Below, one piece after another: positions 1-11,800 of a stretch of DNA of 64,000 nucleotides (the stretch's first letter is position 1; each line of letters opens with the position of its first letter). This stretch comes from Triplophysa rosa (lineage: Eukaryota; Chordata; Actinopteri; Cypriniformes; Nemacheilidae), in the NCBI RefSeq assembly GCF_024868665.1, contig NC_079890.1, forward strand, positions 37,434,504 through 37,498,503. The letters run 5' to 3'. The translations under genes and the position numbers were made by a program. Below the pieces are notes generated by a model. That model had not been told where the DNA came from. It made no database searches and was given only the letters and a program-made list of their open reading frames with translations.

Positions 1-228
1 TTATATCGCTGTTTATATCTTCATATTTCGTGATTTTCTGACCCTATCGAGAGTTGTGCTTATTGTGCTCGCTTTAAAAACATTCATATCACAACGATCA
101 TGCTCAATTAATTGTGGGAAGCATAAATGCATTAAACTACGATTAATCGTGCAGCCCTAAACGATAAATAATATGCCGTTTCATGTCATTCAGTCACTAT
201 AAGGTTGATCTTTGTCTCTGTATTGTAG
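1..228. repeat. piezo1 intron with the end of an AGGGCTG-type repeat
   Basis: The end of an upstream piezo1 intron. Bases about 110-165 (ATTAATCGTGCAGCCCTAAAC) match the end of the same family seen at 24833-25134. The first coding exon begins after the AG at 227-228. Confidence 0.5.
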
Positions 229-3200
229 CCATTGGTGAATGAGACGAGTCTGGAGCCGGAAGAAGTGCTGAACTCCACACTGTACAAAGCACCCGTGGAT
301 CCAGCCCAATGGTTTGGCATTAGAAAAGATGCTACTGTACTCGGTTACAGCAAGGTGAGATTCACACATTAGGTTTGTTCAGAGGGTGTTAAACTTTAAA
401 ATTCAAATTTCATGATAATTCACTCACCCACATATCATACAAGCCGTCCGTGTTTATTTCTTCTGTCGAAAACAAATTGAGGCTTATGAGGAAAGCTTTC
501 CAGGGTTCTTATCCATATAATGGACTTCAACGGGGGGCTGTTGGTTAAGGTCCAAATTTCAGTTTCATCGCAGCTTCAAAAGGCTCTACACGACACCATC
601 CGATGAATAAGGGTGTTGTCTAGCGAAACGATTAGTCATTTTCCAAGAAAATGATACACTTTTTAAACATAAATACACGGCTTGCGCTGCCTCCGCGATG
701 CACGTCCATGACTTCTGTATTACGCAATCACGTTGGAAAGGTTACACGTGACGTAAACATTCCTGAAATGCACACGAACTGACCATTTTAAACAATAATC
801 TTTTTCACAAAGACATATAACGTGTCATTCAACATCCAAGAACTTTTGAACGGTCTTCTTTCTCCACACTCGTAAACACTGGGTCGGAACTTCCGCTTAC
901 GTGACCTTTCCAACATGATTACAGAGTACGTGAACTCGTGGACGTGCTACATGGAGGCACTCCGAGGCAGTGCAAGCCATATATTGATGTTTAAAAAGTA
1001 TCTAATTTTTTAGTTTTCTTGGAATATGACTAATCGTTTCGCTAGACAACACCCTTAAGGCTTGTCCACTCGCGCGTTTATCGTCAACGTTTAACGCCTC
1101 GTGACTAAACAAAGAGAGTCAATGTGAGTGCACACCGGCGCGCAAAACGGCTGTGTTGTCCAGGCACTTGTGCAGTGCCATTTTTATGTCATAAACAGAA
1201 AACAGAAATAAACACACATGTGGGTGAGTGAATTATCATGAAATGTTCATTTTAAAGTGAACCCCTCCTTTAAATAGAAATGACTGTTGAATCTGTCCAA
1301 AAAGACTGCAATTCAATTTAGTGGCATTCCTGTGCTGTTCTGTTAGGATCATCTGCTGGTCCTGATGCTGCTGGTGTTCGAGGCAACGGTGTACAGACAT
1401 CAGATTCATCACTACAGACAGAAACAGTGCTCACCTCCCACCGTACCAGCCATCCTTCCCCAGGCCACCCGAGACACGCTGGACCAGAGTCTCCTGCACT
1501 GCGTCAAATACCTGCTCAACTACAGCTTCTACAAGTTTGGTCTGGAAGTATGTGTTTCATCAATCCCGCTCAGAAAAGGAATAATGTTGAAATTTCTATA
1601 GGAATTATGCATGATGTTTCACTTTAACTGAATTCTGGATCTGTTCCTCAGGACAGCACAAACTAATGATAATCTGCATTATCGCCTCTAGATTTGCTTC
1701 CTCATGACAGTGAATGTTATTGGCCAGCGTATGAACTTCCTAGTCATTTTTCACGGATGTTGGTTGGTGGTCATCATGGTGCGGCGGCGCAGAGAAGCTA
1801 TTGCCCAGATCTGGTCCAAGTACTGTCTGTTTCTGGTTATTTTCATGATCTATCAGTACGTCCTGTGTGTGGGCATCCCTCCTGCGCTCTGTATAGGTGC
1901 GAGGACCTGAATATCGTCATTTCACTATACACTGAACTCTATGTACCTTTCAATAAAATTCACACCTTGGTGAAAGTAACCTGCATAGTTTTTAACGTAT
2001 CCTGCCCCATGTGACTGTAGATTATCCCTGGAGATGGAGGACCAGTGTAACCATCCACTCGGCTCTTGTCAAATGGATTTACTTACCTGACTTCTACACC
2101 ATCCCCAATTCTAAGAACCTCATCTGTAAGTGACATCATCCTCAAGAATATTAATATCATCACCATCTTGTTACCCAACAGTCAGTCGCATCCCCCCAAA
2201 AGAGTTTGGACACTTAAATTTGTTTATATGAAATGTTCAGATTGGAAGGGACGTTTCAGCCATCTTTCTTTATAATAAAATCCGCTTGGTTTGATTTGTT
2301 CTCTGATTCAAGTGTGTTAGTAATTTGTATTTTTAAATCTAGTTTTGGCCCTTTAAAGTGCATAAAGTCCCCGTGAACCGGAAGTTGCGATCGTTTTTAC
2401 TTCCGTATTCTGACAAATTTTCGAGTGAAAAGGAATTTCGAAGGAGAAAATTAGTGGGTGTGGCTTGCGTTATTCACTGCGAATTGATTAGATGTGTAAA
2501 AACAGCTGTTGCATTGATTTCGAAATGAAACCGGCAGCAGACTGACAGTTGAAGGGGAGGAGTTAACGGATGCTCCGCCCAAGCCGTCTAACATGCGTCA
2601 TTTGAGATGGATAGTCATTTCAGGGCGGAATTGCATTTTCAGATTTTAATTGAAGATTATGAGGGCACACGAATTTTAAAAAGAAATGACCTACATTGAT
2701 AAGCTATTTACAATAAACGCTGCAATATTTCATGAAAAAATAAGAATAGTGATTTTTTATTTCACTGGGACTTTAAATGCGAAGCTTGTGCGATGTGTTG
2801 CAGCGGATTTTCTTCTGCTGATGTGCGTGTCGCAGCAGTGGATGGTGTTTGAACATGAGAAGAAGGAGGATTGGATGGTCCTGGGAGGAGAGAACAAAGA
2901 CAATCCAGATCCAATGGAGGACATGCCCTTTAACCCCGCCCCCAACTTCATCAACTGCAGGTGACGTCTAGCTCTGAACCGTTACATGTATTTTCACCTG
3001 TCAGAATCATTTGTAGTCAATCGGCGCAAAAGGATTTAAACACTAGGGACATTTTCGAGTAGTCTTGTTTTATTGCTTGAATTAATATTGATTGAAGTAT
3101 TAACGCATGAAAGCCCTTTACATGTATTTTTTTATTTACATTTATTCATTTAGCACATGCCTTCATCCAAAGTAACTTGCAAATGAGAGAACATTTAACA

Positions 3201-5893
3201 TTTTGTTAATTTGCCAACAATAAGTTCTATCTACGCTTGTTTTACCTGTGGTAAAATCACTGTAACACAGCCTCTTATTGGCTCATTGCTCCAGTGGTAT
3301 GGAATGAACAAAATAGTAAAACAATTCCTCACTTCATTAAACAGATTGATAACAAAACATTTTTTTTGAATATTATATCATTTAAAGAAAGCATTAACAA
3401 ACCGTTAGCAATTACAAAACAAAAACATGCTCATCCTCTCGGAGTGGGTGCTTAACTGAACATCCTATATGAGTGTTTTTTTTCCTATTATATTCTGCTG
3501 ATTGTGCTGACTTAAAGTGATAGTTCACCCAAAAATGAAAACTCTTTCATCATTTACTCATCCTCTTGGTACCTGTATGACTTTCTTCCGCAGAATACAA
3601 AAGAAGATATTTTGAAGAAAGTTGGTAACTGAACAGCAGTGGACCTCATTCACTTCTATTGTATAGATACAAAACTAATGCAAGTCAATGGGGTCCAGTT
3701 AACGACATTCTTCAAAATATCTTCTTTTGTGAAAGTCACAAAGGTTTGAAATGACATGGTTTTTGGGCGAACTTCAATTTTTCTGTTTAATAAAACTTTA
3801 AGCAAGTGATCAACCACATGAAAAAAACTGTAGTGTACTTATAGTATTTACACAGTACACAGCCGTGGGAAAAATTAAGAGACCATTTCAGGGACCATTT
3901 TTCTGATTTTAGGTAAATGATCGTTTTGGTTTCATTCTGTGAACTACTAACAGTATTTCTCCCAAATTTAAAAAAAAATGATTTGCAGAAAATGAAAACT
4001 GGAGAAACATTTGAAAACTACAGAAAAGATGCTCTGATGTATTTTTTCAGATCTCGAATACTGCAAAGAAAACAAGTTCATGTTCACGTTTAAGCAATAC
4101 AACAGTCATATTTCTACACGTATTTAGGAAAATATTTTGATGTTTTTGAGGTGATAACCTGGATTTTCATCATGCGTCTTGTCATGCTGTCAGTCTTTCA
4201 CATAGCATGACATTATGTCACTCCTGAGGTTTGATTTTGTTGAAATTCAACAGACATTGGACTGAAATGGCCACAATACATCTAGAAATGGGCAATTCCG
4301 TGAAAATATCAACCTTACCATGACAACAATAAGTTTTTAGCAACGTTTTTACTATGTTTCTAATACCCATGTGGGGTCTCTCTTCAAGTTTTTAAAGCAT
4401 TTGTTTTATTTTTAGTGCATGATTTTTCGTAATCAGGTGTGTCACATCCATAACGGTACATCTTCCTCATGAAAGGACACATGAGAATGAAAACATCCCT
4501 TCTCGATTTGTTGGGTATGCTTCAGCGTCGGGTTCGTGCATTTTCATTCACAGAAATCCTACAGAGTGTGTCGTCTCCCAAAAACCACGTCCATGGTGTT
4601 TATTTCCCTTTTTTAAAATAGAAAATGTGTTCATAGACTGATATTTTTCTGATGTTTAGACTCTATCAACAAGGGTTTAGTCAAATATAAACAAGATGGT
4701 TCAATATATTCGTCACAAATACATTCTCTGAGCATTTATCGTATGTCACGTCCATAATGCTGGAATTGCCCAAATGCTGATGTGAAATGAAAGTATAGTA
4801 TTGACTAAAGTTACTGTAGTAAAATTCCTAGATACAGTGGTGTTTTTTAACCTTCCTGTAGTAAATATAAAAAAATGAAGTAAATATTATACAGTGTACT
4901 ACAGTTAATTAATTCACTTTAGATAATACTACAGTAATCTATCGTTTACATTAGCAAAGTGTAGTAACTACTATAGTATACTACGGTTTACTTTATTTTA
5001 CTAGCGTATAGACGATTTCAGCGCCAACAACATAAACAAATCTTATGTGGCCCAAACTTAACTTCCGTTAAACATCAAAAAATCATTTGTTATATTCAAA
5101 CCAAACACAGACTGGAAGTTAACTTCAGGCCATGTGCGTCCGTCTGATGAGTAAACAGTAAATAGCATATTTTCCCTTCCATTTTTAAACCGTTCTTTCT
5201 CTCTGTGCAGATCCTATCTGGACATGGCAAAGATCCTGGTGTTCCGCTACATGTTCTGGTTTGTTCTGGCCGTGGTGTTCGTGACCGGGGCCACTCGGAT
5301 CAGCGTGTTCGGGTTGGGGTATCTCCTGGCCTGTTTCTTCTTCCTGATCTACGGCACCAAGCTCCTGGTCAAGCGGTCCCGCACGCGTCTGCTCATGTGG
5401 GACTGTCTGATCATCTACAACGTGGCTGTGATCGTCTCCAAGAACGTTCTGTCCGTGAGTGAGCAGAGATGCATGTAACCCACTCGCACCCGCCGCCGTA
5501 CGATGCGTGCTGACCCGTTCTTCTTCTGTCAGATCCTGGCCTGCGTGTTTGTGGTGGAGATGCAGAAGAACTTCTGCTGGGTCATACAGCTCTTCAGTCT
5601 GGTGTGCACCGTCAAAGGCTACTACGACCGTAAGTTGATCCACGTACCAGCGAGTCACGAAAATTCTCATATTGACTCGCCCGCGTGCCATCCGGATGTG
5701 TGACCGCGTGTGTTGTGTGTTTCGCAGCTAACTCTGTGTGCAGCAAAGAGTGCTCTCTGCCCGTGGAGGAGGCGGGTATTATTTGGGACAGCATCTGTTT
5801 CTTCTTCCTCCTCCTTCAGAGGAGAGTCTTCCTGAGTTTTTACTTTCTGCACGTGTCCGCCGACCTGCAAGCATCAGCGCGTCAGGCGTCACG
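229..5893 (+). CDS. piezo1: piezo1 exons 1-8 of the window: peripheral blade membrane units
   Basis: These eight exons encode repeated four-helix membrane units of the Piezo blade. Hydrophobic helices are visible at 1347-1396 ([10 protein letters not shown]), 1692-1760 and 1815-1896 ([24 protein letters not shown]), 5235-5370 ([19 protein letters not shown] and [16 protein letters not shown]) and 5775-5850 ([12 protein letters not shown]). The segment [14 protein letters not shown] spans the 1896/2021 junction and confirms that splice. The GYYDP segment spans 5629/5728. The long 2126-2803 and 2961-5210 introns carry transposons. Exon 5 (2804-2960) starts only 28 bp after the end of a MITE. 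Confidence 0.94.
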
Positions 5894-8800
5894 GTGAGAA
5901 CAGCGCTGACCCTGATCGCAAGTTTATAACTTGAAGGGACAGTTCACCCGAATCGAAAATTCTGTCTCTATTTACTCACCCTCGAGTTGTTCCAAATCTG
6001 TAAAAAATGTATTTGATCCGATGAACCCAAAGGAATATATTTGGAAGAATGTCAGCAACCAAATTGATCTCATTCCCCATTTACTGCCATAGTAGGGACA
6101 AACAAATACTACGGGAGTCGATCTGTTTGGTTGCTGACATTCTTCCAAATATCTTCTTTTGTGTTCAGCTGTGTTAGTGTGTAACGTGTTTCATGTGTGC
6201 AGGGGTTTCGAGTTGTTCCGCGCCAGCATCATAAAGAACATGCATTTCTATCAGCAGGCCGAGAAGAAGTCATTACAACAGCTGAAGGAATCGTGAGTAA
6301 ATCAATCGTGAGTTGTTGTTTTTCATGCAGAACATGACAGCGTCACTCATTCTCGCTCTCTCTCTCTCTCTGTGGTTTTTCAGGATGAAGCGCATAAGTG
6401 ACAAACAGCAGAAATACAAACAGGGGCGTAAAACGTCTGCCGTGGACGAGCAGCCTTCAGGTACACAACCATCACGGCGTAATAAAGTCGGACGCTTATT
6501 ATGTGAATGTGGTTTATTGACGTGATGTGCGATCACACGTGCAATCTGTGTACTGAAAAGCCTCCCACACGCAATCCGCACGCTTAATTCATGTTGTGAG
6601 ATAGACAGAAAATGAACAGAGAATCTGTTTTAAGAAAATGCAAAATTAAAACAGAGTTTTTTGATAGCTCTTTTAAAGCTCGTGAGATTTTGGGTTCTCA
6701 GTTGCGTTTCATTTTCGCATCAATTTAGTTTTAGGAGAAAGAAAACCAGACAGAAATGAAACCGTAATTGTTCAAATCTTTTGTTGAGGTAAATATTCTG
6801 GATTTGGGTCAATTTGATGAGAAATGTTTGAGTTGATCTTGAGATCTTCATTAATATTGACGTTTAATGGCAGACTTCTGAGCTCAGTTTGAGACATTTG
6901 TGAGATTTCTGACTCTTTTTCACCATTTTCACATTAAAAATATCTGAGACGCAGATGAGACTTCGGCAAAAGTTGCTCTTTATTTAGTCTCTTTGATGTT
7001 AAGAAGGAATAATTGAGGAAGTGATGTGAAATCTCAAGTTTGTGTTTCTTCTCACAGACTCTACCAAAGAGTCCAAAGAGTGGCAGTACCCCTGGAAAAA
7101 CCATGCGACTGGTAAACTCACTTACAGTCATGTCAGATCAGAACCACAACTGAATTATGGGTGTTTTCGTGGTATAAAAAAGCCGTTTTATTTTGATGAT
7201 GCAATCCATTATTTTATACTTAGATAGTTCAATCTGAGACCCTATTCATGATGTGAGAGTGTTTTCTTTCTAGTGTTGCATTCTGGGGAATATTACATGT
7301 TTGAGTCTGACAGTGGCGAGGAAGACGAGACTCTTCAGGAAGAAAAGAAGCCCCAAAAACAGACTGCGTTTCAAGTAAAACAAACACATTCTCATGAATC
7401 TGTTCAGTATTTCACATACGGCCGCAGAAAAAAAGTTTTTAAAAATGATTTTACAGTGTTCATTCTGTGATTTACTAACAATATTTCTCCCAAATTTCAA
7501 ATCAAAATATTGTTTCTATTTGCATTTATTTGCAGAAAATGGAAACTGGAGAAACATTTGAAAATAACAGAAAAGATGCCCTGTAGTTTTCCGACCTCAA
7601 ATACTGCAAAGAAAACAAGTTCAGATTCACTTTTAAGCATTAAGAGTCATATTTGTCTGTGTATTTAGGAAACGTTCGATTTTTGATGCGATAACCTGGA
7701 TTTTCATCACAGTTACATTATGTCACTCCTGAGGTTTGATTTTGTTGAAATTCAACAGACACTGGACTGGAATGAACACAAAACATCTAGAAAGGATGAT
7801 TTGAAATGCTCTCTTAATTTTTTCTGCGGCTGTAAATGGCTTTCATGTTTTTTAAAGGTGAAAGAAATGTAATTCTATGAGGCTCTTAATAAAAAGTGTT
7901 TTTTTTTTGTCATGTTCTGTGTTGCTGATCACAGTTGGCGTATCAGGCCTGGGTCACCAACGCAAAAGAAGCCCTGAAAGATCGTCAACAGAGACAGAGA
8001 GCTGAGAGAAAGATGAAACGGACACAGTCACAGACATCAGGTTAAACACAGAGACTACAGATAGCATGAGCAGAGCATGGTACCAACTTAACCGTAGTAA
8101 ACTGAGGTGTTTATGTCTCTATCAGGTGATGTAGATGAAGATGGAGCTGTGTTTGATGTTGACAATACTCAAGAAGAGGAGGAGATGGCAGAAGGTGGTG
8201 AAGGGTTAGGTAAGAAATCTAAAAATTATTTGCCACATTCATTTAATTTATTTAATTAATTTATGCACATTTTATTTAATTAACTTGACTTATTTGGCGC
8301 ATTTATTTGATTTATTTGGCACATTCATCTAATTTAATTGATTTATTTGGCACATACATTTTCTTTTGCACATTTATTTAATTCATTTGATGTATTTAGC
8401 ACATTTATTTAATTTATTTGGCACATGCATTTAATTTATTTGCACATTTGTTCGATTTTTTTGGCACATTTATTTAATTTATTAGATTTTTTTTGGCACA
8501 TTTATTTAATTTATTTGCACATTTATTTAATTTATTTGGCACATTCATTTGTTGGATTTATTTGGCACATTCGTTTAATTTATTGGATTATCTGACACAT
8601 TTGTTTAATTTATTTGCAGATTTATTTAATTTATTTAATTTTTTAATGATTATTTTTTATTGAATTGCACATCACATTTATTTGAATTATTTGCACATTT
8701 ATTTAATTGATTGATCGGCACATTTGATTTATTTGGCACATTCATGTCATTTAATTGATTTATTTGCACATAAAACATTTGTTGCACATTTATTTAATTC

Positions 8801-11800
8801 ATTTGATGTATTTAGCACATTTATTTAATTTATTTGGCACAAGAAAATAATTTAATTGCACATTTATTTGAATTTATTGGCACATTTATTTAATTTATCA
8901 GATTTTTTGGCACATTTATTTAATTTATTTGCACATATATTTGAATTATTCAGCACGTTTATTTAATTTATTTGGCACATTTAACTTTGCACATTTATTT
9001 AATTAATTGAATTTATTTGGCACATTAATTTATTGGATTTATTTCACACATTTGTTTAATTTACTTGATTTATTTGGCACATTTATTTAATTATTGGATT
9101 TTCTTAATTATTATTTTTCATTCATTTGCACATCACATTTATTTGATTTATTTGCACATTTATTTAATTGATTGATCGGCACACTTGAAAATGACAGTAA
9201 TGCAAGAACATGTTTTGTATGTATCTGTTAAAACCACTTGCAAGTTGCAGCACAAAACCTTGACAATTTATGGTTTAAGTTAATATATTGTGATCAACTT
9301 TAATGGTTAAGACAACATACATAATCAAGCGATGACGAACTGTATGTGCCGATTATCCCAAAAACAATTGGTTAGCCAGTGAAATCACAGAAATTTATTT
9401 TGAAGTGGCCTTGAATTTCTCTATGATTTCTGCAGTTAAAGGGAGTGATATAGTGCAAAGGATTCTGGACATCTTGAAATTCCTCTGGGTGCTTTTTCTG
9501 GCCATGGTGGACGGCTTTACCATGTGGCTGAACCTGCTCACCAAGCAGTATGTGGAGACCTCCATGGTCCTCTGTGAGGAACGTTACCTCTTCATCCATA
9601 ACATCAGCCAGGTGAGTCTCTTCTCAGACACGAAACCGACATTAGAACCCTTGTCGTGACGTTGTTGTGCCGTACACAGAGACCCTCCAGAGAGGCGATG
9701 GAGGACCAGCTGTCACAGGACAGCGAGAACCTGACATTAGAAACCGGCCTCGATGAAACCGACACGGACAATGTGCACTTCAGCAGCGACGCCAAGTGAG
9801 TCTCACCCGTCCAATCACTCGCGACACCCCTCTTACAGTCAACGTAATGTCCCCATATCACTGTGTGTCCATGAGTAATGCGTCACATTATCCTGCAGTG
9901 TGGTGGAGTTGGAGCCGTTGAGAGGTTTGCCGAAGGCTCGTGAGTTTAGCAGCACGACACTGGACTCTGAACTCACGCTAGAGCTCGATTCAGAACCCTT
10001 TTACAGCGAACGACCTCGACGATCCAGAACCGCCAGCGAGCTGCTCGCAGAGAGGTACTTGTACAGTATCAAAACACACGATCATGTCTGTGTGATCTTC
10101 TACAACTATTAATGGCTGTGGAATAAAAATCTAGTTATACGTTTAGTGGATTTTGGGGGGAAAATTAGAAATAAAATACAATGTTAGGAATAAAATGCAG
10201 CTTGAAGTGAGTATCAAACACCATAAAACTCTAGAATGCGGTTCAACTTAAATCATTAAAACTGATATTGAAATGGATCTATAAAATTTGTTTAACAGTT
10301 ATAAATTGTTCTTTAATTAACATTTGAGATTTTTAAGTGAAATATAACCTCAAGATATTCTTGACAGGCTTTGTGAAGGACACCCGACGGTAAAAATGTG
10401 TTGTGTTGTGTTTGGTTTGGTTTCAGGCCGCCGTGTGTTGAGGAGCTCATTCAGAGTCGTGAGTTCTACTCGTCTCAGAATCGTCTCCTCAAGCTGATGT
10501 TTGCTCTCTACAACGTGCTGGCGGCTCATTCTGAACTCGTCTGTTATTTGATCATCGTACTGAACAACCTGGTCACAGCATCCGTCATCTCATTGGTTCT
10601 GCCAATCCTGGTGTTTCTCTGGGCCATGCTGTCCGTGCCACGACCCACAAAGAGGTTCTGGATGACGGCCATCATCTATACGGAGGTCATGGTGGTGGTG
10701 AAATACCTGTTTCAGTTCGGCTTCTTCCCGTGGAACACTGAGTATGAGCTGAAGTTAAATGAAGACAAGGCCTTCTTCCCTCCTCGTATCCTGGGACTGG
10801 AGAAAACCGATAACTACATCCGTTATGATCTGCTTCAGCTACTGGTGCTCTTCTTTCACCGATCGCTGCTCCAGGTAACACAAACTGCATAGACCAGTTA
10901 AACAAATGCTGGATGTCTTAAAGGTCCTGTGTGGAGGATCTATTGACAGAAATGCAATATCATGTACATTACTGCGTTCAGAGGTGTATAAAGACCTTAC
11001 ATAATGAATTCTGGTCGTCAAACTGGTCTGCCTGCAACAACAAGCAGCCTTACCAAAAATAAGTATACTTCAAGTTCATTTTAATGAGTATACTTAAAGA
11101 TGGGGTAACACGCAGTTTCTGCCAATCTCATATTAATCTAGAGTACCTATACAGTAGTATTGCATAAGTCGTATCTTTGAAGAGTATTTAGTTAGATCAG
11201 ATTTACAAATATACAGTTTATAGAACATCCATCACTGAAATTAACAGTTAACAAACACAGCCGAGTGAAGCGGCATTGATGGGCGTGCTCTTTCTCACGC
11301 TTGCACGTGGGTGTGCTCTTTCGCTTGGTGGATGACGTGTTGGCATGCTTTTCCAGGAAAATGGCCAATAAAAGAATAAGATCCCTGTTACAAAACAGGG
11401 ATCCAGACTTATGAAAAACTTTCCGAAACAAGTTGGAGTGCTGGGGGAGTGTATCGAGCACAAAAATACTACGTCATTCGTCCAACTCGTTTTTTACCAA
11501 GTTGACCATGTTTACAACATGTTCAACAGTGTAAAGAAGTCAGAATGCACAAAATAGCTTTTATGTATACTTTAGTGAAACGGTAGTAAATTTTGAGTAC
11601 ACAAATAAGTAACTACGTTCATATGTAGTATAAACTTCATGCAGTAAGTGCTTTGTATGTAGTAAGTTGCAGTGCTATATTTCAACACCACTTGAGACTC
11701 AATTAGCCCACTTTTTAGTTTATAAAAGTGCACTTTTTAGTATACTTTAAGTCTGGAAGTAGTCAACTTTGAGTACGCAACTAGTAAATAATTTCCGAGA

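Noticed and set aside
5185..5691. A 168-codon ORF on the minus strand, the longest single ORF in the window
   Set aside because: It is antisense to piezo1 exons 6-7, whose sense frame matches Piezo1 exactly. The codon bias of the sense exons opens the opposite frame.
8219..9185. Regularly spaced repeats that could suggest a CRISPR array
   Set aside because: Units are contiguous, degenerate and AT-rich with no unique spacers, and they lie in an intron of a vertebrate gene.
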